Below, in pieces: positions 8,245-18,239 of a stretch of 42,462 bases of DNA. Numbering within the stretch: the first letter of the stretch is position 1; the number at the start of each line of letters is the position of its first letter. Below the pieces are notes generated by a model. That model saw only the letters and a program-made list of their open reading frames with translations. It was not told the DNA's origin and searched no databases. Made by a program: the position numbers and the translations under genes. The stretch is from Clostridia bacterium (GTDB lineage Bacteria; Bacillota; Clostridia; UBA1212; UBA1255). The DNA is taken from the NCBI GenBank assembly GCA_016287565.1, contig JAEFAM010000016.1:1-42462 (forward strand). Direction: 5' to 3'.

Positions 8245-10902
8245 TTATCTCCTTTCACTCATTTCCCGCAGTCTGGCGGCGGTGCTTTCGTATATCGACT
8301 GATACTTTTCCAGTTTGGTCCTTTCCGCGTCAACGACGTTCTTCGGAGCTTTGCTGACGAAGGATTCGTTGGCGAGCTTGGAACTCACCCTGGCAATCTC
8401 TTTCTCCAGATTCTCTTTCTCTGCGGTCAACCGCTCTATCTCTTTCTGGATGTCGATCAGTTCTTCCAGCGGCATATAGAGCACCGCATTCTCAAGCTGG
8501 ACCGAAGCGGCGTCCCGGGCAATGCCCTCTTTATCCGCCTGAATGGTCAGTCCGGCGCAATACGCCAGATTTTTGAGCACCGGTTCGCAGCCTCTGAGGA
8601 TATCGGCTTTGGCTTCGTCCGCGGTAACGGCAATGATATGCGCCTTCCTGGAAGACGGAACTCCCATCTCGTGGCGTATGTTCCTGATTCGCTTGATGGC
8701 GTCGATGACGTACGATACCGCTTCTTCCTCTTTAGGAAATTCGTATGCGGGATCGTATTTGGGCCATTCGGAGATCATGATGCTCTCGCAGTCGTTATAC
8801 AGGCGCCCGAACACGGCTTCGGTGACGAAAGGCATAAAGGGATGGAGCAGCTTCATGCAGTTGACCAGAACGTAATTCAGCACGTACTGGGCTTCCAGCC
8901 TGGAGGGATTTTCCGCGTCGAACAGCCTGGGCTTCACCATCTCTATGTACCAGTCGCAATATACATCCCATACGAAATCGTACACCTTCGAAAGCGCCAC
9001 GCCCAGCTCGAATTTTTCAAGGTTCTCAGTGACTTCTGAGATGAGCCGGTTGCAGGCGGAAAGGATCCATTTGTCGGTAGTCTCGAACCTGGCGGGATCG
9101 ATCTTCGAGAAATCGGGATCCTCGTCGAAATTCATTAGCACGAACCTGGTGGCGTTCCAGACTTTGTTGGCGAAATTGCGTGCGGATTCCACTTTCTCCT
9201 TGAGATAGCGCTGATCGTTGCCCGGACTGTTGCCGGTGATCAGAGAGAATCTAAGCGCGTCGGTGCCGAACTTGTCGATAACTTCGAGAGGATCGATGCC
9301 GTTGCCCAGGGATTTGGACATTTTCCGGCCCTGGGAGTCTCTTACGAGTCCGTGGAAGAGCACGGTCCTGAAGGGCACTTCGTGCATCTGTTCGCAGGCG
9401 GAGAATATCATCCTGGCCACCCAGAAGAATATGATGTCGTATCCCGTGACAAGCACGTCGGTGGGATAGAAGTACTTAAGGTCTTCCGTCTCTTCGGGCC
9501 AGCCGAGGGTGGAGAAAGGCCACAGCGCGGAGCTGAACCAGGTGTCCAGCGTATCGGGATCTCTTGTGATATTTTTGCTGCCGCAGCATTCGCACCTGTC
9601 GGGATCTTCTCTGGCAACGATTATATGTCCGCAGTCGGCGCAGTAGAACGCCGGGATCCGGTGGCCCCACCAGAGCTGCCTGGAGATGCACCAGTCCTGA
9701 ATGTTTTCCATCCAGTTGTAATATATCTTGGAGAAGCGGTCGGGCACGAATTTGATCCTTCCGGATCTGACGGCTTCGATGGCGGGCTCTGCCAGAGGCT
9801 TCATCTTAACGTACCACTGATTTGACACGAAGGGCTCCAGAACGGTGCCGCAGCGCTGGCAGTGGCCTACGTTGTGCTTGTGAGGCTCGATCTTGACGAG
9901 CAGGCCCTCAGCCTTGAGATCTTCCACGATCTGCTTCCTGGCGGCGTAGCGCTCCAAACCGGCGTATTTTCCACCGTTTTCGTTAATGAAGCCTTTGTCG
10001 TCCATGATGCGGATGACCGGCAGGTCGTGGCGCTTTCCGACCTCATAGTCGTTGGGGTCGTGAGCAGGAGTTATCTTCACGGCGCCGGTACCGAACCCGA
10101 GTTCCACGTAATCGTCGGCAATGACCGGGATCTCTTTATTTACCAGCGGCAGGATAAGCATCTTGCCCACCAGATCTTTATACTTCTCGTCTTCGGGATT
10201 GACGGCAACGGCAACGTCGCCCAGCAGCGTTTCGGGCCTGGTGGTGGCGATGGTCAACGCTCCCGTCCCGTCGGCGTAGGGATAATTGATATACCAGAAG
10301 TTGCCGTCGTCTTCGCTGTATTCGATCTCGATATCGGAAATGGAAGTGTTGCAGCAGGGACACCAGTTGGTGATACGTTCTCCTTTATAGATCAGCCCTT
10401 TTTCGTAAAGGCGCACGAATACTTCCCGAACGGCCTTCGACAGCCCTTCGTCCATAGTGAAGCGCTCTCTGGACCAGTCGCAGGAAGATCCAAGGGATCT
10501 GAGCTGGGTGACGATCCTGCTGCCGTATTTTTTCTTCCAGTCCCAGGCGCGCTTTAAGAATTCTTCCCTGCCGATCTCCTCTTTGGTGAGACCTTCTTTG
10601 GCAAGGGCGTCCACGATCTTGGCTTCGGTGGCTATGCTGGCGTGGTCGGTCCCGGGAAGCCAGAGCGCAGAATAGCCCTGCATCCTTTTGAACCTGATTA
10701 TTATATCCTGAAGGGTCTCGTCCAGCGCGTGGCCCATGTGGAGCTGCCCTGTGATGTTCGGCGGCGGAATGACTATAGTGAAAGGCTTTTTATCGGGATC
10801 GATCTTCCCTTTAAAGTAACCTTTTTCTTCCCAGTTGTTATATATTTCTTTTTCGACAGCGCATGGATCGTAAACTTTCGCCATGCTTTCCCATTTGTTC
10901 AT
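8245..10902 (-). CDS. valS: Valyl-tRNA synthetase
   Basis: This class I aminoacyl-tRNA synthetase charges tRNA-Val (885 residues from the chosen start). Visible are the HIGH-type motif [13 protein letters not shown] (HMGH at 55-58), the editing domain region with [11 protein letters not shown], a zinc-type CxxC pair set (FYCADCGHI and CECCGSKN), the KMSKS motif [10 protein letters not shown], the anticodon-binding domain, and the C-terminal coiled coil ([14 protein letters not shown]). Length is normal. I chose the ATG at 10902 because GGGAGG lies 10 bases before it; an in-frame ATG at 10920 lies inside that ribosome binding site and one at 10884 is also possible. It is the first gene after its own promoter and leads into the DRTGG, ATPase, lipoprotein and RNase genes. 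I looked for a T-box leader and found none. Confidence 0.96.
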   Translation of the reverse strand: MNKWESMAKVYDPCAVEKEIYNNWEEKGYFKGKIDPDKKPFTIVIPPPNITGQLHMGHALDETLQDIIIRFKRMQGYSALWLPGTDHASIATEAKIVDALAKEGLTKEEIGREEFLKRAWDWKKKYGSRIVTQLRSLGSSCDWSRERFTMDEGLSKAVREVFVRLYEKGLIYKGERITNWCPCCNTSISDIEIEYSEDDGNFWYINYPYADGTGALTIATTRPETLLGDVAVAVNPEDEKYKDLVGKMLILPLVNKEIPVIADDYVELGFGTGAVKITPAHDPNDYEVGKRHDLPVIRIMDDKGFINENGGKYAGLERYAARKQIVEDLKAEGLLVKIEPHKHNVGHCQRCGTVLEPFVSNQWYVKMKPLAEPAIEAVRSGRIKFVPDRFSKIYYNWMENIQDWCISRQLWWGHRIPAFYCADCGHIIVAREDPDRCECCGSKNITRDPDTLDTWFSSALWPFSTLGWPEETEDLKYFYPTDVLVTGYDIIFFWVARMIFSACEQMHEVPFRTVLFHGLVRDSQGRKMSKSLGNGIDPLEVIDKFGTDALRFSLITGNSPGNDQRYLKEKVESARNFANKVWNATRFVLMNFDEDPDFSKIDPARFETTDKWILSACNRLISEVTENLEKFELGVALSKVYDFVWDVYCDWYIEMVKPRLFDAENPSRLEAQYVLNYVLVNCMKLLHPFMPFVTEAVFGRLYNDCESIMISEWPKYDPAYEFPKEEEAVSYVIDAIKRIRNIRHEMGVPSSRKAHIIAVTADEAKADILRGCEPVLKNLAYCAGLTIQADKEGIARDAASVQLENAVLYMPLEELIDIQKEIERLTAEKENLEKEIARVSSKLANESFVSKAPKNVVDAERTKLEKYQSIYESTAARLREMSERR

Positions 10903-10920
10903 CCGGCGGGAGCCTCCCAT

Positions 10921-10958
10921 AAAAAATTTCCGGCTTATAGTACAACACTAAGCCGGAA
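10921..10958 (-). terminator. Terminator of the V-ATPase/proC/RNase H operon, or operator of valS
   Basis: Perfect 10-bp arms at 10949-10958 and 10928-10937 enclose an 11-base loop. On the minus strand the second arm is followed within a base or two by a run of T (complement of the A-run 10921-10926). That is the layout of an intrinsic terminator for transcripts arriving from the gene at 11039. Because the valS promoter lies inside it, the same palindrome could also be a protein-binding site; the sequence does not decide. Confidence 0.72.
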
Positions 10959-10965
10959 TTGTCAA
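10937..10965 (-). promoter_or_regulatory. Strong promoter for valS, interleaved with a 10-bp inverted repeat
   Basis: TTGACA (10965-10960) and TACTAT (10942-10937) lie 17 bases apart on the minus strand. The predicted start, near 10930, gives a leader of about 28 bases before the ATG at 10902. One arm of an inverted repeat (10949-10958) fills most of the spacer and the other arm (10928-10937) begins at the -10 box. Confidence 0.82.
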
Positions 10966-11038
10966 GATTTTAAAGTATTTTGAAACTGTTTTCGAATGAG
11001 TCCGGGCGCACTTTCGAAGGGCGCAGGACCCGGGCCGG

Positions 11039-12124
11039 TCAGACCGTTTCAGGCCGCTCCGTTAACGCCCTGATCTCAGGCACCGAGGCGGCAAGCATTA
11101 TGCCCAGCGCCGTCTTTGCGTCTTCTATCTTTCCGCTCCGGGCCAGTTCCAGCATTTCGTTAAAGGGCACCGTCTCGCACTTTAACAGTTCTCCCCTGTC
11201 TCTGTGGGGATTGCCCTCTGTTCCGTCGGAAACGTAATAGTAGAGATAAATCTTTTCTGTGCAATATCCGGGTGTGGCGTAGAATTCGCTGAGATATCTG
11301 ATATCGGAACTGCTCACCGAGAGGCCGGTCTCTTCGTGAAGCTCTCTGGCGGCAGTAACCGCAGGGTCTTCGCCTTTTTCCAGTTTTCCCGCGGGAATCT
11401 CCAGCAGGACCTTACCGGCTGCGGAACGGAACTGACGGACCATATAAAGTTCGCCCTTGTTATTGACCGCCACCACCGCGGCGCCGCCTATGTGTACGAC
11501 GATCTCCCTGTCGGATATATACCCGTTGGGAAGCTGCACCTTGCGCTTTTCGATGTTGAAGACTTTGCCCGAATAGATCCTGTCGAAGTCGAGTACCAGC
11601 TCTCCGAGTTCGCCTTCGTAAGGTACGTCCCGCATAGCGTCGATCTCTGATTCGTTTCCGTCTCCTGCTTCAGCGTCGTCGTTATCAGGTGCCATATGGG
11701 CCTTGTATTCAGCCACGGCCAACTTATCGCAGCGGTTGTTATATTCATTGTCCGCGTGGCCTTTTACATGGACCCATGTCACGTTATGGATGCGTGTAAG
11801 TTCCAGGAGCCGCTTGAAAAGGTCCGGATTTTTGACCTCGGACCTGCCGTTTTTCCAGTTTTTAAGCTCCCAGTTATAGATCCAGCCTTTGTTGAACGCG
11901 TCGGTGAGATACACGCTGTCGGAATAGACGGTAACGTCGCACTTCTCCTTCAGTGCCTCCATAGCCTTTATGGGAGCTGTCAGTTCCATGCGGTTGTTCG
12001 TCGTCATGGGTTCGAAGCCGGACAATTCCAGTTCCGACTTGCCGAACACCAATATGGCGGCATACCCGCCGGGACCGGGATTGCCCGAACATGCACCGTC
12101 TGTGTAAACGTCAACGTGTTTCAT
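11039..12124 (-). CDS. Fusion of ribonuclease HI and a Nudix (ADP-ribose pyrophosphatase-like) hydrolase
   Basis: One 361-residue reading frame joins two enzymes. Residues 1-140 are RNase HI, which removes RNA from RNA-DNA hybrids: TDGACSGNPGPGG (Asp9), NRMEL (Glu47), YSDSVY (Asp69), VKGHADN (His123) and Asp133 are all present. After an acidic linker (about 145-170) comes a Nudix domain of the ADP-ribose/sugar-nucleotide pyrophosphatase type, with a complete Nudix box: Gly246, Glu252, Arg260-Glu261, Glu264-Glu265, Gly267. Both active sites look intact. The gene follows proC by 12 bases and ends before the terminator upstream of valS. No stop or frameshift is visible in the linker. Each half is confidently assigned; the Nudix substrate is not. 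Confidence 0.93.
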   Translation of the reverse strand: MKHVDVYTDGACSGNPGPGGYAAILVFGKSELELSGFEPMTTNNRMELTAPIKAMEALKEKCDVTVYSDSVYLTDAFNKGWIYNWELKNWKNGRSEVKNPDLFKRLLELTRIHNVTWVHVKGHADNEYNNRCDKLAVAEYKAHMAPDNDDAEAGDGNESEIDAMRDVPYEGELGELVLDFDRIYSGKVFNIEKRKVQLPNGYISDREIVVHIGGAAVVAVNNKGELYMVRQFRSAAGKVLLEIPAGKLEKGEDPAVTAARELHEETGLSVSSSDIRYLSEFYATPGYCTEKIYLYYYVSDGTEGNPHRDRGELLKCETVPFNEMLELARSGKIEDAKTALGIMLAASVPEIRALTERPETV

Positions 12125-12136
12125 AATACCAGCCTG

Positions 12137-12916
12137 TCAACCGATCTTTTTAAGGCATTTTTCCATAGCGTCCAGGATGGCGTACCTGAAGCCGTCTTCT
12201 TCGAGGGCGGCAACCGATTCGATGGTAGTCCCTGCGGGAGAGCAGATCCTGTCCTTCAGTTCCGCCGGATGCATTCCCGTCTCCTTAAGATATGCCGCAG
12301 TGCCCAGCACCGCCTGTTCGCACATGGCATAGGCATCTTTCCTGTTGAATCCGAGCCTCACGGCTCCGTCGGCCATGGCTTCTATAAGAAGGCAGACGTA
12401 AGCCGGGCTGCTGGAAGTAACGGGAATGATCTTGTCGATCTTATCTTCCGAATCGAACTCCCCCGTCTCGCCTACCGACGAGAAAATATCCATGACCGCT
12501 TTCTTGACGGCGCAGTCGTCGATATTCTTGTAAAAGATCGCCGTATATCCTTTTCCGCAAAGCGCCGGAAGGTTTGGCATCGTCCTGACGATACGGAGGC
12601 TTCCGAAATATTTCTCGTATACTGAAGTCTTCACGCCGGCGGCGACTGAGACCACCACGGGGTCAATGCGCACCAGCTCGTCTTTAATCGTCTCGCACAG
12701 CTTTCCGACCATAACGGGCTTGACCGCGAAAAATACCATTTCCGAGCCGTTTAAGGCGGCGATCACATCGGTGGCCAACTCTATGCCTTCTCTGCCGGAA
12801 AGCCTGTTTCTGACGGTCTCAGAGGGGTCGTAGACGGTCACGGAACATCCGTTTCCCAAAAGGGCTTCTAAAATGGCGCCTCCCATGTTTCCTGCGCCGA
12901 ATAAAGTAACTTTCAT
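12137..12916 (-). CDS. proC: Pyrroline-5-carboxylate reductase
   Basis: This enzyme makes proline by NAD(P)H reduction of pyrroline-5-carboxylate. The 259-residue protein starts with the Rossmann motif LFGAGNMGGAIL and has the family signatures VAAGV, RTMPNLPA, and the C-terminal dimer domain SSSPAYVCLLIEAMADGAVRL, with AGTT near the end. Length is normal. CGGAGG lies before the ATG. It follows the last V-ATPase gene by 2 bases, so it is probably on the same transcript. No proA or proB is in the window. Confidence 0.95.
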   Translation of the reverse strand: MKVTLFGAGNMGGAILEALLGNGCSVTVYDPSETVRNRLSGREGIELATDVIAALNGSEMVFFAVKPVMVGKLCETIKDELVRIDPVVVSVAAGVKTSVYEKYFGSLRIVRTMPNLPALCGKGYTAIFYKNIDDCAVKKAVMDIFSSVGETGEFDSEDKIDKIIPVTSSSPAYVCLLIEAMADGAVRLGFNRKDAYAMCEQAVLGTAAYLKETGMHPAELKDRICSPAGTTIESVAALEEDGFRYAILDAMEKCLKKIG

Positions 12917-12918
12917 GA

Positions 12919-13566
12919 TCAGCCTCCGGTCTGTTTCTTCTCTAAGACCATGTCTTTAACTTTCATAAGACGGATCTTGGTACTGCGTTCGTTTTCTTCC
13001 ATTTTCATGTTGATGTACTTGATGGTCTCCTCGAGCTGAGGGATCATAACGTATTCCAGGGCGTTGACTCTGCGGCGGGTCTTTTCGATCTCGCAGCTGA
13101 GCAGCCTGGCGGCTTTCTCGGTCTTGGCCAGTTCGAGCAGCAGGTCCATTACCGAATCCATGGAACCCACGGCACGGTCAAGTGCCGAATTGGTGTCGTT
13201 GAAGCCGTAGCACAACGGGTCGGACGATCCCGAGGTTATGGTATACTCGAACTCCGGAACGGTAACGCCCGTAAGGTTCTTGTAAGTTACCTCCGCGCTA
13301 ACGGACCTGGAAGGCATGGAAAGCGCCGCGTCGAGGCTTTCTTCGGACAGCATTGCGCCGCAGATAAGGAAATCCTTCTGCGTTTCGGCGAGCGCCGCCT
13401 CGGCCTTCACGCGCAGTTCCTTGTTCTTCCTGATCAGCGACATAAACTGCTTCATAAGCTCGTCTCTTTTATCCTTGAGGAGCTTATGGCCGTTTCGCGC
13501 GACGCTCAATCTTTTTTTCAGGCGTCCGAGTTCCATTCTGGTCGGACTAACGTTTAATCTTGCCAT
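12919..13566 (-). CDS. ntpD: V-type ATPase subunit D (central stalk)
   Basis: Subunit D forms the central shaft that turns inside the A3B3 head and, with F, transmits rotation to the membrane ring. The 215-residue protein starts with the family signature MARLNVSPTRMELGRLKKRL and is almost wholly helical coiled coil, with a matching C-terminal helix near RRRVNALEYVMIPQL. Length is normal. It is last of the nine ATPase genes, separated from subunit B by a 78-base gap that contains a small hairpin. No clear ribosome binding site precedes the ATG, unusual in this window. Confidence 0.95.
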   Translation of the reverse strand: MARLNVSPTRMELGRLKKRLSVARNGHKLLKDKRDELMKQFMSLIRKNKELRVKAEAALAETQKDFLICGAMLSEESLDAALSMPSRSVSAEVTYKNLTGVTVPEFEYTITSGSSDPLCYGFNDTNSALDRAVGSMDSVMDLLLELAKTEKAARLLSCEIEKTRRRVNALEYVMIPQLEETIKYINMKMEENERSTKIRLMKVKDMVLEKKQTGG

Positions 13567-13616
13567 TGCCAGTCACTGTCTGTTCTTGTACGTTTGCCTG
13601 TATCTAATTCCGCAGC

Positions 13617-13634
13617 TGACGTATCCGTACGTCA
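13617..13634 (-). repeat. Small hairpin between V-ATPase subunit B and D genes
   Basis: Arms 13617-13623 and 13628-13634 are a perfect 7-bp inverted repeat with a 4-base loop, extendable by a G-U pair. There is no T-run on either strand, so it is not an intrinsic terminator. It lies in the longest gap within the ATPase operon and could protect or split the message. That role is inference. Confidence 0.55.
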
Positions 13635-13644
13635 ACGCGGCCGC

Positions 13645-15018
13645 TTACTGTGCGTCGTAATATTTGTCCAGATGCACGTCCTTGATTCTCTTGAGTTCGG
13701 ATCTCGGGAAGATGCGCAGGAGCTTCCAGCCGGTCTCCAGCGTCTCCTCTATGGAACGGTTCCTGGAGAAGCCCTGAGAGATATATTCCTCTTCGAACTT
13801 TTCTGCGAACTCCGCGTATAGAAGGTCCGTCTCGGAAAGCGCGGAATCGCCCAGCACGGTTGCCAGTTCCTTTGCTTCTTTGCCCCTGGAATAAGCCGAG
13901 AAGAGCTGGTTCATCGTATTGGCGTGATCCGCTCTCGTCTTGCCCTCGCCTATACCTTTGTCCTTAAGCCTGGAAAGTGACGGAAGCACGTCGATGGGAG
14001 GCATGATGCCTTTTCTGTGAAGTTCGCGGGACAATATGATCTGCCCCTCCGTGATATATCCGGTAAGGTCCGGGATCGGGTGGGTCTTATCGTCTTCGGG
14101 CATGGTCAATATCGGTATCAGAGTTATGCTGCCTTCGATCCCGCGCTTCTTTCCGGCGCGCTCGTAAAGCGTTGCCAGGTCCGTATAAAGATATCCGGGA
14201 TAGCCGCGGCGTCCGGGCACTTCTTTTCTGGCGGCGGAGATCTCACGCAAAGACTCGCAATAGTACGTAATATCGGTCATTATGACCAGCACATGCATAT
14301 TCTTTTCGAAGGCCAGATATTCGGCGGCAGTAAGCGCCATTCGAGGCGTGGAGATACGTTCTACGGAAGGGTCGTTGGCCAGGTTGATAAACAGCACGCT
14401 GCGGCCCAGAGCGCCGGTCTTTCTGAAATCTTCGATGAAGAAATTGGCCTCTTCGAAGGTGATTCCCATTGCCGCGAATACGACGGCGAATTTGGAATCG
14501 TCACCCAGCACTTTTGCCTGCCGCGCGATCTGAACGGCCAGCTCGGAATGCGGTAGTCCGGAAGCGGAGAAAATAGGAAGTTTCTGGCCTCTTACAAGGG
14601 TGTTAAGTCCGTCGATGGCTGAAACGCCTGTCTGAATGAATTCGGAAGGATACTCTCTGGCGGCGGGATTCATGGGAAGTCCGTTCACGTCAAGCCGCTC
14701 GTCGGCAAGGAGTTCGGGACCTCCGTCAACAGGTCTTCCAAGTCCGTCGAAGACTCTGCCCAGCATGTCTTCGGACACCGCCAGTTCGGTCCCGTGTGCC
14801 AGGAACTTTACGGCGCTGGTCTCAGGATTTATGCCTGAAGATGAACCGAACAGCTGCACTACGGCAACATCTCCGTCGATCTCCATGACTTTGCACATCT
14901 TTTTGGAGCCGTCGGAGAGCATTATCTCGCCCAGTTCTCCCATGCTGACGCCGGTTACTTTATTGAGCATCATAAGGGGACCGGCAATTTCAGTGATAGT
15001 CTTATATTCTTTCTGCAT
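13645..15018 (-). CDS. ntpB: V-type ATPase subunit B (regulatory nucleotide-binding subunit)
   Basis: Subunit B alternates with A in the hexameric head; it contributes to the ATP site but lacks a P-loop of its own. The 457-residue protein has the family features [21 protein letters not shown] at the start (residues after KTITEI), the segment [18 protein letters not shown] where a P-loop would be, and [15 protein letters not shown]. Length is normal. Its ATG overlaps the stop of subunit A by one base (TAATG), a classic coupling that helps equal output of A and B. Confidence 0.96.
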   Translation of the reverse strand: MQKEYKTITEIAGPLMMLNKVTGVSMGELGEIMLSDGSKKMCKVMEIDGDVAVVQLFGSSSGINPETSAVKFLAHGTELAVSEDMLGRVFDGLGRPVDGGPELLADERLDVNGLPMNPAAREYPSEFIQTGVSAIDGLNTLVRGQKLPIFSASGLPHSELAVQIARQAKVLGDDSKFAVVFAAMGITFEEANFFIEDFRKTGALGRSVLFINLANDPSVERISTPRMALTAAEYLAFEKNMHVLVIMTDITYYCESLREISAARKEVPGRRGYPGYLYTDLATLYERAGKKRGIEGSITLIPILTMPEDDKTHPIPDLTGYITEGQIILSRELHRKGIMPPIDVLPSLSRLKDKGIGEGKTRADHANTMNQLFSAYSRGKEAKELATVLGDSALSETDLLYAEFAEKFEEEYISQGFSRNRSIEETLETGWKLLRIFPRSELKRIKDVHLDKYYDAQ

Positions 15019-16790
15019 TATTCGCCCATCTCCTTTTCTTCAAGCTCGCGAAGCTCCTTGTCCAGCGCTTCCCTGACGTCGGCAAGTTCGGCCGGGAATC
15101 TGTCTTCAGGAACGAATTTGATCCTGCCAATACGCTCCACGACTTTAAGGTGATCGATGCCTTTGAAGGATACGCCTCTGCTGAGGGCCTCGCGGCATTT
15201 GTTGTAATATTCCAGGATCAGGCTCATGAGGCCGTACATCTTGCTGTAGGAAGCGTGGGTGTCGATCTCGTCCATGGCGTCCTGCTGGAGGTAATCCTCT
15301 CTGATGGACCTGGCGGCGTTAAGCACCATGCGGTCCTGACCGGACAGCGCGTCGACGCCAACGAGTTTTACGATCTCGTTGAGCTCCGCCTCTTTCTGGA
15401 GCAGTTTCATCATAGTGCCGCGCTTCTCGATCCAGTCGGAAGCGATGTTCTTGGTGAACCAGGGTGTCAGACTGTTGACGTAGAGAGAGTAGCTGTTCAG
15501 CCAGTTGATCGCCGGAAAGTGGCGGGCGTATGCCAGCGAGGAATCCAGTCCCCAGAACACTTTGACTATTCTGAGGGTGGCCTGGGATACGGGCTCGGAA
15601 ATGTCGCCTCCGGGAGGAGAAACGGCGCCTATTGCCGTGACCGAACCGGTCCTGGGCCTGGAGCCAAGGGTCTTGACCATACCGGCGCGTTCGTAGAACT
15701 GAGCGAGCCTGGAACCCAGATATGCGGGATAACCTTCTTCGCCGGGCATCTCTTCAAGTCGTCCGGACATTTCGCGCAAGGCTTCTGCCCAGCGGGAGGT
15801 GGAGTCTGCCATTATGGCAACGTCGTAACCCATATCGCGGAAGTATTCGGCAATGGTTATTCCGGTGTATATGGAAGCTTCTCTGGCGGCAACGGGCATA
15901 TCGGAAGTATTGGCGATCAGCACCGTGCGCTCCATAAGGGACTTGCCGGATCTGGGGTCGATGATCTCCGGGAACTCGTTCAGAACGTCCGTCATTTCAT
16001 TGCCGCGCTCGCCGCATCCGATATATACCACGATATCCGCCTGAGCCCATTTGGCCAGCTGGTGCTGGACAACGGTCTTGCCGGAACCGAAGGGGCCGGG
16101 TATTGCCGCGGCGCCGCCTTTTGCGATGGGGTTCAGCGTATCAACGTTTCTCTGGCCGGTGGACAACGGCTCCGTGGGAGGCAGTTTGCGTGTGTAGGGA
16201 CGCCCTACGCGTACGGGCCAGGTGGACATCATATAAAGGTTCGTCTCTCTGCCCTTACTGTCTCTGATAACGCCCACGGGCTCGTCGACCGTGAAGTCTC
16301 CCTCTCCGATCTCGGCCACCGTACCGTAAACTCCCTTAGGAAGCATTATGCGCTGAGTCACTACTTCGGTCTCTTCGACGGTACCGATTATATCGCCTTC
16401 GGAAAGTGCGTCGCCTGCGCGGCAGGCCGGAACGAAATGCCACTTGACTGTCCTGTCGAGCGCGGGAAGAGAAAGGCCTCTTTTGATATTGTAGCCCTGT
16501 ATCTTGTACATCTCTTCCAGAGGACGCTGGATGCCGTCGAATATTCTCTTGATGAGTCCCGGGCCCAGTTCCACGCTAAGGGGCAGACCGGTAGAGATAA
16601 CTTCTTCTCCGGGCCTGAGGCCTGCGGTCTCTTCGTATACCTGGATGGAAGCCTTGTCTCCGTGGATCTCTATGATCTCGCCGGTGAGACCGAGTTCGCC
16701 GATCTTCACCATATCGAACATACTGGCGGCACGCATACCCGATGCCACTACCAGCGGTCCGGAAATCTTGGTTATAGTTCCCTTGACCAT
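15018..16790 (-). CDS. ntpA: V-type ATPase subunit A (catalytic)
   Basis: This is the ATP-hydrolysing subunit of the rotary V-type ATPase. The 590-residue protein carries the P-loop GPFGSGKT at residues 232-239, the Walker B/arginine region with GERGNEMTD and [17 protein letters not shown], and the non-homologous insertion typical of A subunits before the P-loop (about 115-200). Length is normal. It starts 21 bases after the subunit F gene and its stop overlaps the start of subunit B. Confidence 0.97.
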   Translation of the reverse strand: MVKGTITKISGPLVVASGMRAASMFDMVKIGELGLTGEIIEIHGDKASIQVYEETAGLRPGEEVISTGLPLSVELGPGLIKRIFDGIQRPLEEMYKIQGYNIKRGLSLPALDRTVKWHFVPACRAGDALSEGDIIGTVEETEVVTQRIMLPKGVYGTVAEIGEGDFTVDEPVGVIRDSKGRETNLYMMSTWPVRVGRPYTRKLPPTEPLSTGQRNVDTLNPIAKGGAAAIPGPFGSGKTVVQHQLAKWAQADIVVYIGCGERGNEMTDVLNEFPEIIDPRSGKSLMERTVLIANTSDMPVAAREASIYTGITIAEYFRDMGYDVAIMADSTSRWAEALREMSGRLEEMPGEEGYPAYLGSRLAQFYERAGMVKTLGSRPRTGSVTAIGAVSPPGGDISEPVSQATLRIVKVFWGLDSSLAYARHFPAINWLNSYSLYVNSLTPWFTKNIASDWIEKRGTMMKLLQKEAELNEIVKLVGVDALSGQDRMVLNAARSIREDYLQQDAMDEIDTHASYSKMYGLMSLILEYYNKCREALSRGVSFKGIDHLKVVERIGRIKFVPEDRFPAELADVREALDKELRELEEKEMGE

Positions 16791-16811
16791 ATTTAAAATC
16801 CTTTCCGAATC

Positions 16812-17123
16812 TTATTCCTGTAATATATTGCTTCCCACGGCGGTCTCCACCGATTTGTTGAGAAGCCTCATCCCTACGCCGCTTCCCTTCATCCCCGGAA
16901 AAGGAATGATGGCAGGCAGCGGTTTGTCGTCGAAAAAGCTTATCTCTTCCGACAGCATTTCGTATATCTCGTCAGTAACGTAAATGACGGCGCAATCTTC
17001 CTGGGCGCTTTTGAGCGCTTTCAGGGCTCCTCCCCTGGTGCTGCACTCGTAAGCGCGGATGCCGGCGGATCTGAAAGACAGCAGGCTTTCTTTATCACCT
17101 ATTGCGGCTACAGAGTATGCCAT
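16812..17123 (-). CDS. ntpG: V-type ATPase subunit F (central stalk)
   Basis: Subunit F (NtpG in Enterococcus naming) binds subunit D in the central stalk. The 103-residue protein has the family start IAAIGDKESLLSFRSAGI-like pattern (here AAIGDKESLLSFRSAGI) and the later IYVTDEIYE and PLPAIIPFPG motifs. Position between C and A is as in other clostridial operons. Confidence 0.93.
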   Translation of the reverse strand: MAYSVAAIGDKESLLSFRSAGIRAYECSTRGGALKALKSAQEDCAVIYVTDEIYEMLSEEISFFDDKPLPAIIPFPGMKGSGVGMRLLNKSVETAVGSNILQE

Positions 17124-17161
17124 TAAAATTTACCTCCATCCGTTGCGGACCTGCGCTCAGG

Positions 17162-18235
17162 TCAACGGTCTTTCCCCAGCAGTTTCCTGATATCGTCGTC
17201 TGCGATCCCGGCGCGCTTCCCTACGGTCACGATCCTGATCGTCGAGATCTCTTTCTTGAGCGCCATAAGGTACGTAAATACGGCGTTGATCCTGTTCGGT
17301 TCGTTTTTCGTGGCCATAATATGATCCGAAAGATATTTTTCGGACAATTCTTCTATATCCGCCACGGTCAATTTTTTGAGCGATCCGTCGTTCCCTTTTC
17401 TGTCTCCGGAAGCAAGCTGTTCCTTCTTAACGTATTCTTCGTAAGGAGTTCCGGAAAACGTCATATCGTCGCTTTTAACGGCCTTCACGAAATAATCCGG
17501 CTTGAGGTTTCCGGGAATGTAAGCCTGTTCCATAAGCTCCTCGGGAGAGGAAGCACTTCGGATCCTGAGCGCAGTTATATAATTCTTCCAGTCTGCGTAC
17601 TTTCTGAGATACTTCTTTAAGTACGACGAAGTCAGGAAGGAACAGCCGTAAGCGGCGCTCATCATGGCGTTGAAACAGGCTTTGTCCAGGATTATATCAG
17701 CCTTTCTGGCGTTGCCGGAGACGACGAGCTCCTGCGACGCCTTCTTTGAAGCGTATGCCAGTTCGGGATAGATGCCGTCGAAATCGTTCTTTACGAAAGC
17801 GTTCCACAGACGGTCGCTCTCGATATTGCCGCTCTCACCCAGTTCCGGTTTGGAAGCGTCTTCTTTCGACGCGAGAGAGGCCAGATCCTTGACGCAGATC
17901 TTGGCGTTGGCGAAATCGAAAGGATAAAGAAGTATGGACAACGCTTCGGGCTCCGGCGAAAATTTCATCACTTCTTTTACGGAAGCGGAAAAGATGCCGG
18001 ACAATCCGTTCTGGAAAACGACGAGCGGGTCAGATTCGCCGTCCTGTCCGGAAGTTTCGTTGACGCCTCCCGACGCAGGCGCCTGAACAGTCTGATAGCC
18101 GAAACCGGAAAGCACGGACAGGATATTGTCCCGGGGCGCGGAAATGAGCGTGTCGAGATCTGCGTCTGTCATCAGACGGTTCTCCATCACTTTTATCCTT
18201 GCCACCGCGTATGCGTAATTCGTATCCTGACGCAT
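17162..18235 (-). CDS. ntpC: V-type ATPase subunit C (d-type socket subunit)
   Basis: Subunit C (equivalent to eukaryotic d) links the central stalk to the membrane ring. The 357-residue protein is helical and starts with the family pattern NYAYAVARIKVMENRLM; near the C-terminus it has NRINAVFTYLMALKKEISTIRIV, seen here in two parts around residues 310-335. Length is normal. The gene sits 4 bases after subunit E. Confidence 0.93.
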   Translation of the reverse strand: MRQDTNYAYAVARIKVMENRLMTDADLDTLISAPRDNILSVLSGFGYQTVQAPASGGVNETSGQDGESDPLVVFQNGLSGIFSASVKEVMKFSPEPEALSILLYPFDFANAKICVKDLASLASKEDASKPELGESGNIESDRLWNAFVKNDFDGIYPELAYASKKASQELVVSGNARKADIILDKACFNAMMSAAYGCSFLTSSYLKKYLRKYADWKNYITALRIRSASSPEELMEQAYIPGNLKPDYFVKAVKSDDMTFSGTPYEEYVKKEQLASGDRKGNDGSLKKLTVADIEELSEKYLSDHIMATKNEPNRINAVFTYLMALKKEISTIRIVTVGKRAGIADDDIRKLLGKDR

Positions 18236-18239
18236 CTTT

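Noticed and set aside
7948-9039. Plus-strand open frame (363 codons) opposite valS and the DRTGG gene
   Set aside because: Antisense shadow; the composition follows the codon pattern of valS on the other strand.
10903-11038. T-box riboswitch before valS
   Set aside because: The conserved AGGGTGGNACCGCG stretch is absent and the predicted leader is only about 28 bases.
13617-13634. Terminator inside the V-ATPase operon
   Set aside because: The hairpin has no T-run on either strand; kept as a hairpin only.
15150-16796. Long plus-strand open frame (548 codons) opposite V-ATPase subunit A
   Set aside because: It is the antisense shadow of a certain gene; its translation has no family features and no ribosome binding site.
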